From assembly GCA_015680685.1 (NCBI GenBank), contig MNCI01006539.1, positions 353,896-417,895 of the forward strand: a stretch of 64,000 nucleotides of DNA. Direction: 5' to 3'. Under the pieces are notes generated by a model that saw only the letters and a program-made list of their open reading frames with translations, made no database searches and was not told the DNA's origin. This stretch comes from Gnetum montanum (Eukaryota; Streptophyta; Gnetopsida; Gnetales; Gnetaceae). This document shows positions 1 through 12,450 of this stretch, piece by piece (position 1 is the stretch's first letter; the number at the start of each line of letters is the position of its first letter). The position numbers and the translations under genes were made by a program.

Positions 1-2604
1 CCCTAGGATGTAAACTTCATGTTTCAACAGTTGTGTTGTGACCTCTTTTCCCTTCCCTTGTGGCCTGGAGTCCTCCCTAGGTTGATTAGTTAAAGTGGCC
101 TGAGCATTAGAGCTTGGTAGGATGGATGAGATAGGAATGGACTTCGATGAGTTCACCTCCTTCCATGCCTTAGCCTGCTTGTTGTCTTTGTTCTTGTGCT
201 CCAATGTAGACTTTTTGTGTTGCTTAGTTGGTGATTTTTTGTTGTTAGGCTATGAAGAAGTTGTTGCGTTAGCCACCACAGGAGGACATTGTTTAGTAGT
301 GATTGTTGATTTACTTGTGGTGGGAAGGGGCACTCTAATCATCAAAGGCTCCTTGGGAGGCATAGATGCTAGTATCCTTACAACAAAAGGGGACCTTGAA
401 CTAGAAGAAGTTGAAGGATCCCTATCATTGCAAGGAGGTATCTGGATCACGAATGGATCTTGTGTAGGTCTAGAGTTTTTTATTACGTTGAATGAAGCTA
501 TAGTGTAAGGGATATTGTTAGCATTCAATGGGTCTTTGTAAACCTACATGGATTGCTTTTGTGGCCTAATTGGGTTAGAGGTATCATGCACTAGATCACC
601 TTTATCTATCATCTTCTGCAAGTCATCATTTAAGGTTGAGAAAAAATCAGTATCATGACATGGTAGTTGATGGTAGTGGTAGAAATGATCAAGCTTGAAG
701 TACTTAGGTATTAGTGGATCATCCTTGGTTGCAAGAGTGGGATATTTGACTATCTTGCATAGTCAATCATGCCTCTTATAGGCATTTTTTATCATTTAGT
801 TATATTGGATTCTCCCACTCTTCAACAACTAGTTAAGGAGTTCAAATGGTTTTAGAGGTAACCTAGTGTACTTTGACTAGTCTTTTTGTTTGAAGTTAGG
901 CCTTGAGTTAATTGATGTACAGGCCCCAGAGGTTGAGGGTTTATTATTATTAGGAGCAACCTTGGGTTGATTAATTTTAGGTCCCAGTGTGGTCTTATTC
1001 TCTTTGGCCATGGTGTCCATGGCTACGTTGTTTTTCCTCCCCTTCTACTTATCCTTCTGCATATGTTGGTTTCTATATGCCACGTAGGTGGGGATATGAC
1101 TAGTCTTAGTCGCGTCCTCTATGTTCTTAGTTTGTGAAAAGATATGGTTGAGTGACCATGGGTCGAGGTAGTAGAGTTTAGACTTAACAAAGTCATTAAT
1201 TATTCCCTTGAATATAGCAAGAAGATGGGTCTGGACTATGGGTTCTAGAATATCATTGAGAAGAGCATTCCACTATTGTATAAATTTTTGTATGGCCTCA
1301 AGGGATTCCTGCTTAACCTTCATTAGTTGATCAAGAGTCATGTTGACTTTCAAGTTATACTTGAAACAATTAACAAACTACGATACTAAGTCTTCAAGTG
1401 AGGATATGGTAATGCACAGTACCAGTCCAAGGCTTTTCCAGTAAGGGACATAGGGAAAATCCACATTATGGTATGGGGAAAAGCTTGCAATAACAAACAC
1501 TTAGAACAAAAGGTCATAAGGTGAGCATTGGGGTTAACCTCACCATTGTACTTGGTGAATTGATGTATGGGGATGCCTGATGGAAGAGCTATCTATGGGA
1601 TAGCAGGACTAATAGGGTCATCTTAATAGAAATCCATTATTTTGACTACATGAGTTGTAGAAGCTTTAAGCTTTTGTAGCTCTTCTGTAAGATCTTGGAT
1701 CATTTGGAAGACTTGACCCAGGCCTTGAGGTATCCTTGTAGGTTGTGGTATTTGTACAAATGGTTGTGGTGTAAGTTTCAAGGCCTGTGGCCTTGCGATG
1801 GGTTACGATATGGAAGGGAGAGGTTGGGTCATCATGGTTGTGGGTGGACCAAACAACAAAAATGATGTTTGTGCTAATACCTAGGGCACAAAGGGGATGA
1901 AAGGTATGTGTGAACCTTGGATCACTTGGTGTTCCAATGTGGGGCCTGCCAACATAGAGAATGGATGTGCAATGATTATGACCACTAGTGACAGTTGTGC
2001 AGATCGAAAATATGTGGCAAAAGGCATGGAAGTGAAAAGGTGTTATTTGGGGCACTAATTGTGCCTAGTGACCCACTATAATAGGTGCTAGTCTAAACAT
2101 GGTGGGGTACATGGGAGATGAGGGTTTAGGCACCTATCCCATGGAAGCAATGAGAGAGGTTGAAGTAGGTGCGGTGGTATGGGAAACCAAGTATAGGAAG
2201 AGGCTCCCTATGAAGTTATCAAGTTTGGGCTTAGCCTTGAATTCATCATGCTCCTTGTGTTGGCTTGCCAAACTAAGCTTCTCGCTCTGCTCATCAATCT
2301 TAATTAATTGAGATAGGATGTGTGTGTAAGTGTCGTTAAGTGGTATTTTATTGTAGGGGGAAGGTATGTACTCCATCCCATTTCTATGGATTAGCTCATA
2401 TTCACATTTAGCCTTAGCCTGCATTCTTGGAATGAGGAGGCTAGCTTGGATTTTGCCACAAATGAAGTTGTAGTGATCTTCATTTATCATGGCAAAATCT
2501 AGGCTTTTTCCTCTTAGCCTAAGTGATTGCCTACATTCAACCATGGTATGATGTTTAGGATATTTAACCCTCATAGTATCTTGGCTAGATGCCATATCTA
2601 TCAA
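1..2604 (-). pseudogene. gag region of a Tat/Ogre-type Ty3/gypsy element (partial, runs off window start)
   Basis: The minus strand reads from a start at 2604 (second Met at 2595) into a 156-residue open stretch, then continues with scattered stops to the window edge. The N-terminal motif (RQSLRLRGKSLDFAMINED) is matched by RQSLRLHGQDLGYTVLNDE in the plus-strand element at 12451, so the two copies share a family. A gag-core match lies near 1515-1575 (QFTKYNGEVNPNAHLMTF, against HFTKYNGEGDPNAYLVTF at about 13.4 kb). Near 650-700 is a degenerate Cys/His segment (HYHQLPCHDTDF), which in the sister copy reads FCHYHQLLGHNTNFC, the C-x2-H form seen in Tat/Ogre gags. Gag would form the cytoplasmic particle. 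Protease and pol would lie left of the window. Premature stops make it a relic. Family call by eye: fairly sure for gag, moderate for lineage. Confidence 0.75.
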
Positions 2605-5090
2605 GTTAGTTAAAAGACATGGTTATTGGTTTAAATTTGGTTTGATAAATTTTATCATTATTTGATTAAGTAAAAATTCTAGTAAGTGGAATTGTTCAAG
2701 ATGCAAAAGGGATGTGGCTAGAAAATATTTGTAAACTACAACTGTAGGTGTAATGTAGGTTGCAATGGTAGGGGGTATGCCCTGTAGTTGAAAAAATATC
2801 TAGTAGTTTTGTGTGTTGGAAAAAACCAACTATGTTGGCTTCGCTAATAGTGGCTACATTGGATGGTGGGGTGGGGGGAGGGGAAGGGGATGAGGTATAA
2901 ACAATTATCTCATCAACTTACACTGCATTTGGATTCTCCCTCTAGGCCAAAAGTGATGTTTGTTTTTTTAAAAAATGAATGTAAAATCTTATTTTTTCTT
3001 CATTTTTTTCCAAAGGCTATGTTGTTGGTTGGAGAAGAACCAATGCTAGCATTGCTAGAAAATTTCATGGCAAGGGGGCTTGAATGGTTGTGGTAGAACA
3101 ATGCTAGCCTCTGGAACACACAAAGGTAGTGTTGATTGGTAACTACATTGGCCTTAAAAAGTTCAACAACTGCTGTGAAAATTTTTCTAAAATCCAAATC
3201 ACCTCCAACCTCAATGCTAGTTTTTGGTGGTGAGGAGATGGGTGGTAGTGTTGGTTTTTCCTGCAAGAAAACATTTTATCAAAGTTTAAAGATATTTTAT
3301 GTAAATTCAAAGTTTTCAACTTGAAAAACATTATTGAAATGGCAAACAAGATTGGATGTAGAACTTGGGTGGAGGCCCTTCTTCTAGTGCTAGAAAAGTA
3401 TTGCACCTAAAAAATTCAGAAAATTGAAAATCATAAGCATGAAATAATTTTAACCTTGGATCCCAAGGACCTCTAAGAAAGAGGATCCAAGGCACCCTAG
3501 ATAGTCTTGTTGATTACCTAGGAACTTGAAAGGTGTAAAAAAAATGATAAAATGGTGCAAATCTAATTTAAAATGAATGCACAAAATAAAAATTATGATA
3601 GTTTGCACAACAAACAAAATTTTAATCTTTATTACAATGAGAATATTAAGAATAAAGAGAGTTTGGGATGTGTAGAAATAATGTCTGAAAGCATAAGGGG
3701 TTCCCTTTAATGGAGTTCGAAGCCTATTGAAGTCAGGAGTTTGCACACCATGGTCAACTACATTGTCTAGGTACATTCCAACTCCCAAATATGAAACATC
3801 TTTCTGGTTACTTACACAAATATGCAGTGCTGGTCACAGGAGGGTAAGATATGTGAATGATTTTTTGGGTAAAAAGGTATGCCATGCTAGGAGTGTCTGT
3901 ACCCAAGTGGGAGAGCATTGCTCCAAAAACCTCACACAAGCCTTAAGGTTGTAAGTGCTTAGAATGGATAAAAGTTCCATGCTTAAGAATTTTCAAAAGC
4001 TTTGTGTTGGCTTCCAATTCGAAAACCAAGGAATTCAAAAGTGGTGGAACCATTTAATGGTGTTTGGAATTGGTTTGTATAGGTTATATGGTTGCTGAAT
4101 CTTAGCTATAAATTTCTACCATGATTATTGAAAAATTGATGTCACATGCATGTGTGACAGGTGTTTGATTCTAGCATAGTTGCTATTTGTGGTAAGTTTT
4201 GTCATCTCAAAGGTACCAAAACCATGTTGGTTACCAAAAATAGTAACTAGACTTTTTATCCATGCTAGCTTCTCCCACCCATGCTAGTCTTCCTGTAGCA
4301 ATGCTAGAGTTTTAGGAGCAACATTGAGATTCATTGAAAATTGAAACCCCAACCACTCCAATATTGACCTTATGGTGACTACACTAGCCATAGTTGGGAG
4401 AATGAAAGTCAAACGCCCATCACTGGGCATAGGTACTTCTATCGTAGTAAAGGTCATACCCCCTACAAAACCCATGAAAATGCTAATTTTGGTAGTCTAA
4501 AAGGCATTTTTGACCTTCCCAAGACAAATATAGACATGGTAGGACTTTTTCCACTTGGGAAGTGAGGCTATAATAATGTATGAAGCATTTTTCAACCCCA
4601 AAAGTTAAAGTATGTGAACTTGCATCTCATGGATTATAATCTTCACATTTTACAATGAAATTCCAGCCTTAGATTTCATGGGGTGAAAGTTATAATGCTA
4701 AATAGGTTGCAACATGAATTTTCTTGGTGATGTTTCATTACCCTTTGATGTCCAAGTGTTTGTTGATTTTCCTTTACCATAAGGAGTTGTGTGTGTGTCT
4801 TATGAGAGCATCACATTTGTGCTTTTTCTTCCAAAGTTCTTGGAAGTTCTATGAGATACCAACATTAAAGATTTATTTTTCATTCTATGAAGAGTGTGAA
4901 GCATCCAAGGATTTACCACAATGATAGCCTTAACCATACCTTTAATTCAAATTGAAATTTATGATGTTGAGTTGTGCCATACATATTATTAGTGAGTTCA
5001 TTCCTTATGTAAATCATGTTAATAGTTTGACTTCTTTATAACTCATTCCTTATCATATTTTGAGTTAATTGATCTACATAGTCATTATAC
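2605..5090. other. non-coding leader or LTR-like region upstream of the minus-strand gag
   Basis: No credible gene is seen. The segment lies where the 5' leader or LTR of the minus-strand Tat/Ogre copy should be. It repeats the word ATGCTAG at several places (about 3041-3060, 3105, 4263-4310). A perfect 14-bp palindrome CAATGCTAGCATTG lies at 3041-3054. A 10-bp inverted repeat, CCTTGGATCC at 3454-3463 and GGATCCAAGG at 3483-3492, could form a hairpin with a 19-nt loop. No LTR ends were found. Confidence 0.4.
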
Positions 5091-5091
5091 A

Positions 5092-6480
5092 TTGCTTACC
5101 AAAGTGGTTAGATGGATAGATTATCATCTACAACATTACCTTCTATTTAATAATTACAAGGTATATGTACCTACTTATGATTTTAGGTCAAGTATTTTGC
5201 ATGAGAGGCATACTTATGATATGGATGGACATATGGGAAGATCAAAGCATATGAGCTTATTTCTAGAAGTTTCTTTTGGTTAGGTATATGTAAAGTTGTA
5301 AATAAATGTATGAGGAAGTTTATTTCTTGTTAAAATTTTAAAGGCGAAAAAGATTTTACTAGTCATTATTTGCCTTTGCCCATTCCTAATGCTCCATAAA
5401 AAAGTATTTCATAGAGTTTAATTGTGTATTTCAAAGACTCAATCTAGACATGATTTCATTTGTATTATAGTGAATAGATTGTTCAAGATGATACATTTTA
5501 TTCCTTATAAGAGAAGCAATCATGCATCTTATGTTGCTCACTAGTTCTTCCAACATGTTGTTAGATTGCATGATATTCTTTGGAAAATTGTAATTGATAG
5601 GGATGTGATATTCACAAGTCATTTTTGTAGGTCACTATGGAATTTTTTAGATATCAAATTATCTTTCTCTAGTGCTTATCATCCAATAAAAAATGGTCAA
5701 AATAATATTGTGACTAAATCATTGTTAAAAATTTTTAGGTATTTATGTGAGGATTAGTCTAAGAGATAGAAAAATCTATTACTGAATTTAGATACAAAAG
5801 CGTATCTTGTTCCAGTAAAAGAAAGAGTTTATTCATCATGACCTGTGATTTTTCTTCTAGGATGGTTGATGAATTAGGAAAATTTAATGAATGTGCTTAC
5901 CTTAGCTCAAATTTTGTAGAGAGCATGCAAGATTTGCATAAGCAAGTAAAGGAAAAACATGAAAGAAATATAAAAGAGATTAGTATTATTAAGAACATGA
6001 AAAAAAAGAAAGTGCAATTTAAATTTGATGACTTTTTTTGGCTACATTTGAGTAAGTAGAGACTAAGTAATGTGAACTAATTCAAGCTCAAATCAAAGAA
6101 GATTGGTCAATTTTAAATTAGGACCAAAGTAAATGATAATGCCTATGAACTATATGTTCCTAAAGGTTTGTTATTTTGTTGTGTTTTTGATGCTTTGGAT
6201 CTAACTCCATTCCATGAAAAGGTACTTGCATCATATTTAGATAATAACAAGGAAGTTCTCCAAGATGTAATTAAAGATTTTACTTTAAGTCTATTTAAAA
6301 AGAAAGTTATTCTCCAAGTGAGATAGATTGTTGGAATAAGAGAAAGAAAGAGGAATGAGTACATCACCCGTTGAAGTAATGAATATCCTGAGAATGTAAC
6401 TGGGAGTTCTAAAAGTAATTTGGGTATGTGGAGGCTTGATGATATCCAAAATATACAATTCACTTGAGTTCAATTATCAC
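5092..6480 (+). pseudogene. chromovirus integrase and chromodomain relic
   Basis: Broken plus-strand pol 3' end of a chromovirus. At about 5200-5260 a zinc-binding integrase segment reads LHERHTYDMDGHMGRSKHM, matching the usual LHD..GHxGRDKT motif. The catalytic core follows at about 5455-5757: IVNRLFKMIHFIP, then VIDRDVIFTSHF with the second catalytic Asp present, then SFSSAYHPIKNGQNN where the usual GQTEVVN has lost its Glu. After many stops and frameshifts, EYITR-stop-SNEYPENVTG at about 6345-6390 looks like a chromodomain (EYLVKWKGYPE-type). Integrase joins cDNA to the chromosome and the chromodomain guides target choice. RT is absent, so the copy is truncated at its 5' side. It resembles the chromovirus at 61.7-63.0 kb but was not tested as the same family. 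Confidence 0.72.
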
Positions 6481-8137
6481 TTTTAAGGATGACTAAGATG
6501 ATGAAGACAATAATCCATCTCTTTAATGTATTTGGTATCCTCGGTGTATTTGGGAGTCATAACATATGGGTTCTTATGCTTATGTATTATGTTTGAATCA
6601 TTTGAGTGATTTTTGAATGTCAAGTAGGCAACTAAAAGCTCATTGTAAGTCATAGGAGATTGCAGCACACCATTATGAGTAGCTGCAAGTCACATTTGGT
6701 CACAAAAGAAAAAATATAAATTATTTTAACATCTCTAGGTAGTTTTGAGGCTATTGCAAATGTAGGAGGTTGCAAGATATGATTACCCATAGTTGGTCAT
6801 AGCTCACTAAAGAAACATAGATGAAAATTTAGCGAGTTTTACTAGTGCAAGGAGTTATGAGTTGTAGTTCCATCATAGGTTTATTGTTGTTAGGAACTAT
6901 GCCCTTCAAGCACCCTTAATTTGTTAAAAATTGATATTTGAAAAGGCATGAATTCTAAGAGAAAGAAAAATAGTTAGTTGAGGCTACTAAAAATCTAGAA
7001 ATGTCTCTAAAGTGGTAATCCTACCATTTTCATTGTATTCAATCTCTATAGAGTTGCAAATTGAGCCTCCACTATGGAACCATTATGTGTTGCTTATCTT
7101 GAACATTTATCTTCTTGAGGATTGTAAGAGCAATAAAGGATTATCTTGGATATTTTTTCAAATTCTTGTGTTTTCTTCCAACTTTTATTCTTTCATAGAA
7201 TAAAGAAGGCCTTTTTATTTTCTTGTTCCATTGGTGTCTTAGACATCATCATTAAAGAGTTTCCAAGGTAGCTGGGTTGTTTTGAGGTATGGCTCACATT
7301 AGCCTTGTATTTCTTTAGTGATATTAGGAAATTAAATACAATATTTCATACGAGTTGATCATGTCAATTATCACCATAACAATTATTTTTTTGACAGTTA
7401 TTTCTATGTATTATGGAAATAAGTATTTCTTTACTACAACAATTGTCTATTTCTAATGTTGGAATAAATACTTGAAACTTTATGTTTCCTACTTTTAAAC
7501 TATGAAAAAACACTATCATGTTACTAATGGTTTACTTTGCTATGTTATGTTTTTTAGAACATATATTTTGTAATAAGATTTAGTAACCCAATAAATGCCA
7601 ACTCCAAAGCCTATACCTTTTAGAATTTTTATTAATCTTTGAGAAAAGGTAATTTAAAAAATTTTAATAGATTTTAATACATCTTTGATATTTATGTTAA
7701 AAAATATCTTGAATATGATTTTTTTTCATTCAAGGAGAAAACTTTGTACAAAAATTAAACCTAGGTTTGTAGAAATAAATGTTTCTTTACTGTAATTGCA
7801 ATAGTTATTTGTTTGAATGTTGTAATATAAATTGCTAGTTATCTTATTATTACTTGTTCCTTAGATTTATGCCTTTTCAAAAATTAGAAATTTTTTATTA
7901 TCTTTTGAAAGCTAAAAAATGGTTCTTCTATTCTAATCCTGATGTCTAGTCTCTTGTGATTGAATTCAAGTTCTAAGAATATTGAAAAGCCTACTATGCA
8001 AGAATATTATAGAGAAATATTATAGAATATTGAGAAACTATAATTATGCAATGTCCCTAGTAAAGCTATATGAACCTTGTGCATTATTTAGGAAAGATTT
8101 GAAGTGGGTAACTATTGGCATATTTCTTCCATTAAAT
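6481..8137. other. AT-rich stretch without recognisable genes
   Basis: Both strands were read. Only short AT-driven open frames occur and none resembles a known domain. It may hold the decayed 3' end of the chromovirus relic to its left. Nothing else can be supported. Confidence 0.5.
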
Positions 8138-8306
8138 GGAGTAGCCTTTATAAGGTTATAATGCTAATTTTGTAACTGATATTCACTATGATTTAAACAC
8201 TACTAATATTTTACTAGATGAAGACTTTCAAGTAGTGTTGGGCGATTTCAGATTAGCAAAATTAATTGTTAGTAGGAAGTGGTGGGGGAGATCAAGAAGA
8301 TATTGA
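8138..8306 (+). pseudogene. receptor-like Ser/Thr kinase fragment (catalytic loop to DFG region)
   Basis: A frame of about 42 codons from around 8178 reads DIHYDLNTTNILLDEDFQ and then VVLGDFRLAKLI, ending at TGA 8304-8306. This lines up with the plant receptor-kinase catalytic loop (HRDLKxxNILLDEDF) and activation-segment start (GDFGLAKL). The Arg of HRD is now Tyr and the Gly of DFG is Arg, so the fragment could not be active. Just upstream, GVAFI and GYNANFVTD suggest the preceding helix (GLAYLHEGCNP-type) with a small frameshift near 8150. Live members are membrane kinases that phosphorylate Ser/Thr in signalling. No extracellular domain, transmembrane segment or later kinase motif was found nearby. 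It may be a trapped host exon or a piece carried by a transposon. Family call good, subfamily unknown. Confidence 0.65.
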
Positions 8307-9716
8307 TAATTGTATGATGGCTTGCTAATTCATCAATTTAGCTACTTTTTTTAAATCCTATGAGTTCTTTTCTTCTCATTTTGTCTTAGTTTCTTAGCTA
8401 ATGGTCTAGATAGTATCATGCTTGGCATTTAATTTTGGTATTTTTCTAGGTTGTCTTTATAGCTATGTTTTTGTGCAATATTAGACTTCTATTAAGGTTT
8501 GCCAAATAAGAGCTTATGTTGTATTAGAAAAGCATCTTGAGCAATTTAATAGTAGTGTCTTATAGAAATTTCCTATTTGAGTTTAGGAAATCTAGAAAAT
8601 CTTTGATACTTTGAGATGACTAAAATAGCTCTTTTATTTTTAAAGTTTATTACCTTAATATTGCCATCTTGAAATTGTAAATTTTTTTGGGAGTTCTATT
8701 GTTTGCAATTATTGACCAATATTAACTATTCAAATAGAAGCTTGTACTTTGTTGATTACAAAGCATTTTGGTAGTTAAATAGAGTGTCTTTTATGAAATT
8801 ACTTGTTGAGCTCATAGGGCTTGTATGATTCGTAATAGATTGAATTGGAATAGCTTTATTGCAAAGTGTTTTCTCATGTCAATTTATCTTGCTTAAATGT
8901 TCACAAAAATTTTCTTTCTTTCCTTTTCTTTTTCTAAAATCATTAAATCTCACTCTATTTCTAGTTTTTTTGTGGAATTTCTTGTTTGGGGAAACTTAGG
9001 AGTAGACTGGTAGAATTTTGCTCAAACTTTTTTATGAAATTTTATTTGTTATAAGTAGTGTACTATAGGGATTATATAGACTAAGTGACTTGACAAAGTA
9101 GGAATCTTTAATAACTCAAAGTATTTAACAAAGCTAGCTAAATTTCTTTTATGATAGTCAATTACAGTTTCATACACAATCCAACCATTTCAACATTCAT
9201 AATAGCAAAAACATACTCACGTTTAGTTCGTTTCATAACCACTGAGTCTATTTGGAGGTATCTGGACCTTGTTATTGCTAAAGACTAGCAAACACCTAAA
9301 CCTTGTTTGAAGAACACCTTCATTTCCCATTACCCCAATCATGAGATCGAAGGCCCACAACATGGGTGATTCCAAATGGTCGCCAATGGTAACCTTACCA
9401 ATCTATGGAATAACTTCTTTATATAGGACTAGAGGATCCTAAATTTTGATTTAAAATGCATATATTTCTTCTAGATTTAAAGATGTCATTGTTTCCATAT
9501 TTGATTCTTGCATCCTTGTTAAATCTTATGAAAATTCTCAGAATATATGTTTTGAGAGAGATCAGTATTAAGAATCTAGGCATTGATAAAAAATATGATC
9601 TTAGAGTTATTGGTATCAACATTCTTATGCTTAGCATGAGGCCATGACCTCATACATTGTTGGTTAGATATGAACCTTACAAAAACTTTTTCTTCTTATT
9701 GATATCTTAGTATAGA
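8307..9716. other. AT-rich stretch without recognisable genes
   Basis: No domain, RNA gene or clear repeat was recognised. Two overlapping open frames of 63 and 72 codons around 9419-9647 lie on opposite strands over the same bases and have low-complexity Leu/Ile-rich translations, so neither is supported as a gene. Confidence 0.5.
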
Positions 9717-10150
9717 TGATGAGTAGTGAGTGTACCCTACATCTAACCATATGAATCACTAGCATTCACTTAGCAATGTGGTTGAGTTCCAAAGAATTTA
9801 GGTTTCTTTGTACATTGATTCTAAGGGATGAAACTAACTATTGTAATCATTGCCTTCCCAGTTCCACTTGTAAAGTTCAATGATATGGTTAAGTGTAACT
9901 GAGGTATGTCATTTTTATCATTTTTTCTTTTATGTTCTAAGTTGCAGAAGAATAAACAATAAAGTAATTCTAACGTTTAACTAACTAATTGATCTAAGAA
10001 TAAACTAATATCTAACTATTTCCAACATAAGCATCCATTACCACTTGTCGTACACATCCTGAACAAGTTTAACGCTACTGGGTTACCAAACATTAAGCGT
10101 TACTAGGATTACTAAGTGCTAAGCATATGCTTGAAGTTGAAACACCATCA
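9717..10150 (-). repeat. truncated LTR of the Athila-like family (3' portion)
   Basis: From TGATGAGTAGTGAGTGTACC at 9717 the sequence follows, in reverse, the 3' end of the LTRs at 51467-52271 and 60827-61647. It also follows, in the same orientation, the solo LTR at 34976. Later matches include ACGCTACTGGGTTACCAAAC near 10073 and TACTAAGTGCTAAGC near 10110. Only about 430 of roughly 810 bp remain, and the U3/TATA end is missing. It abuts the hairpin repeat array that starts near 10170. It is much more diverged than the solo LTR. Confidence 0.75.
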
Positions 10151-10169
10151 AATTTGGGCTACAAAATCT

Positions 10170-10800
10170 TGACTGCAAAATTTTCTAAGTGTTAGCATGA
10201 GGCCAATTTCTGCAAATTTTTCTAAGTGCTAGGACTATGCTCTCCACTGTCCGATAGCGTAGTTAGGCTAGTGGAGAATGTAGGTAGCTCAAAAACTGAT
10301 TTCGTCTAAGTATCATCATAAAGTAAGAAGCTACAAGTTTTCTAAGTGTTCAAACTATGCTCTCCACTGCCCCAGAGCATAGTCAGCTTAGTAGAGAGCA
10401 TAGTCAACACAAAAGGCTAGTTTTGCAAAATTTTCTAAGTGTCAAGCCAACTCCTGTAGAATTTTCTAAGTGCTGAGACTACACTCTCCATTGCCCCAAA
10501 GCGTAGTTAAGAGTAGTTAGTAGGAAGGCCTATTTTTTGGAAATTTTTTGAAGTGTTGAGACTATCCTCTCCACCAGGCTAGAGTGTAGTCAAGCATAGT
10601 CAATTGGAAGCCAATTTTTGCAAGTTTTGACAAGTGCTAAGACTACACTTGACCCTAGTTGGGAGCATAGTTAGCCTTCGATGGAGAGCATCGTCAGCAC
10701 ATAGTCATTTTTTGCAAAAACATTTTCTAAGTGTTGGACTACGCACTTTCCCAATCTAGAGTGTAGTTAGTTAGAGTAGCCTTCAAACGGCTCCACAATG
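10170..10800 (+). repeat. tandem array of about ten hairpin-forming units
   Basis: A unit of roughly 30-100 bp recurs, marked by TTTTCTAAGTGYTRRGACTA, with copies near 10183, 10220, 10303, 10340, 10433, 10463, 10547, 10628 and 10723. Many copies continue with GCTCTCCACTGCCC and then AGAGCGTAGTC, so CTACGCTCTCCAC and its partner GGAGAGCGTAG can pair as a stem. Related stems recur to about 11100, at 12160-12210, at 20670-20960 and at 22080-22290. It lies in the probable LTR/leader of the Tat/Ogre-type element. Function unknown. Confidence 0.7.
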
Positions 10801-11164
10801 TAGCACCAGCATTCAGCTCAACTCCAACTCATCTCTAGCAAGCGTAGTAAAAAAATGCATTTTTGTTGTATCCCCTTTTATCCTCAAATTGTAACTACAC
10901 TTTCCCACATGCAAGATAGTGGAGAGCGTAGTCTCGAAATGTAGTCTCCAAAGTTACATTTTTTTAGGTACATCATGGTACTCTCAGCACATGAATATGT
11001 AGTTAGCACCGTAATCATAGTCTCTCAACTTCGTAGAGTCCAGCATAGCATAACAAAGCATAACACTGATAGCCTCAGTCGAGAGAGTAGTTGGGTGGTG
11101 GCATAGTTCCAACAATCCCACTACCACGTGGTAGTCTCTCTGCATTTCATGCTAAACCTAGTCC

Positions 11165-11172
11165 TATAAATA
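11165..11172 (+). promoter_or_regulatory. TATA-box candidate in the probable LTR of the Tat/Ogre-type element
   Basis: TATAAATA in the context GTCCTATAAATATCTC follows the hairpin repeats and precedes a leader without clear genes, about 1.29 kb ahead of the gag start. The position fits an LTR promoter. A second copy of the same word lies at 20892-20899 within the related hairpin region. No transcript data are available. Confidence 0.4.
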
Positions 11173-12224
11173 TCTCTACTCTCAATGGTTTAGGGGTTGG
11201 CAAAAATTTGAAGCATTGGCACATTTGGGTTAGTAAGAAAGGCATTCCAACAAACTAGAGAGAGGAAAAGTCATGAACCACTACAACTCACCATAGTCCA
11301 CCACCGTAGCCCACTGTACACCATGGTGGCCAACTCGGCAGGCATAAACATCATGGCAGAATGTCAATCTTCATGGCTAGACATCCCCAAGACTATGACT
11401 ACATTGTCCACTATGCCTATTGTACACCATGTACCTTCTTACCCCTTCTAGAGTTAACTATGCTCAACCCCATTTGGGGTGGTGTTCTATTCTCTCTCAT
11501 TCTTTCTTTTCATTTTTAGCATTTTTACTTACACTGTTAGCATTTTACTCACATTTTCTACCATCTCAATGTATAACCATGCCTAGCTAGTGGTCTAAGC
11601 ATGTTGATACATTTGTTTCTTATTGAAACCCTTAACTACGCTCACCCCCATTAATATCGCTAACATTGCAAACCCCACTCAACACTTAGCATTGTTTCGC
11701 CTATGCATTACAACTAATTATGCTGCACCCCCATTTGCATTTGGTAAGTTCCTATTTAATTGATAGGACCATTTAGGGCACCTTGTTTTTGCCTATAGTA
11801 GGCCCTCATGTGGACTCAAGGTTAAAATTGTATGCCCACAAATCCCTCAGTATTCTAGCTGTTGACATTTTTAGTCACTATAGTTTTTTGGCACTAGAAG
11901 GAGGGTCAGACCATTTTCCTCTTTTAGACTCCTTTTGTGGTTGTCTCGCATGCTCTCTATGTCACCGTTGCTAGCTTTGGGCTAGCATAGACCCAACACC
12001 CTTGTGGACTTGCTGCACATGCAATAGTAGCTAGATCTGAGGCCAATGCAAGTGTTGTATACCAACCAATTGGTGTAGACTGGAGCTCATCATCAGTTCC
12101 CTTGGAACCTCACATAGCAATCCCAAAACATACATTCCCACACTTAGCTAAATTTTGGGCACTCAATAGAGAGTGTAGTTATCTCTTAGAGTAGAAAGCA
12201 TAGTCTCCAGAGTTAGCCATTTTT

Positions 12225-12325
12225 CTATAATTTTTAGACTTAGCCATTTTTCTATAATTTTTGGACTTGTCCATTTTTTGCAATTTCCAAAGTTAGCCAT
12301 TTTTTGCAGCCAACATAGTTAGTTG
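12225..12325 (+). repeat. short tandem repeat, period about 30 bp, in the gag leader
   Basis: The words TTAGCCATTTTTCTATAATT, TTAGCCATTTTTCTATAATT, TGTCCATTTTTTGCAATTT and TTAGCCATTTTTTGCAG follow one another at spacings near 30 bp. The array lies between the leader and the gag start at 12451. Confidence 0.65.
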
Positions 12326-12450
12326 TATTTTTGCAACTTTTAACCTACGCACATGAGTTTTGAACAACCTTCCACATCAGTTCCAAGCACACTCACTATC
12401 TTGCCAACACAATATAAAAATAGGATTGACCACCCTGCTAGTCCTACCAT

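Noticed and set aside
2863-3406. Overlapping short frames on both strands
   Set aside because: Low-complexity translations in a leader region with palindromes; no domain.
11300-12340. tRNA primer site for the Tat/Ogre-type element
   Set aside because: TTGGTGTAGACTGGAG near 12070 was considered, but the match to known tRNA ends is too weak to report.
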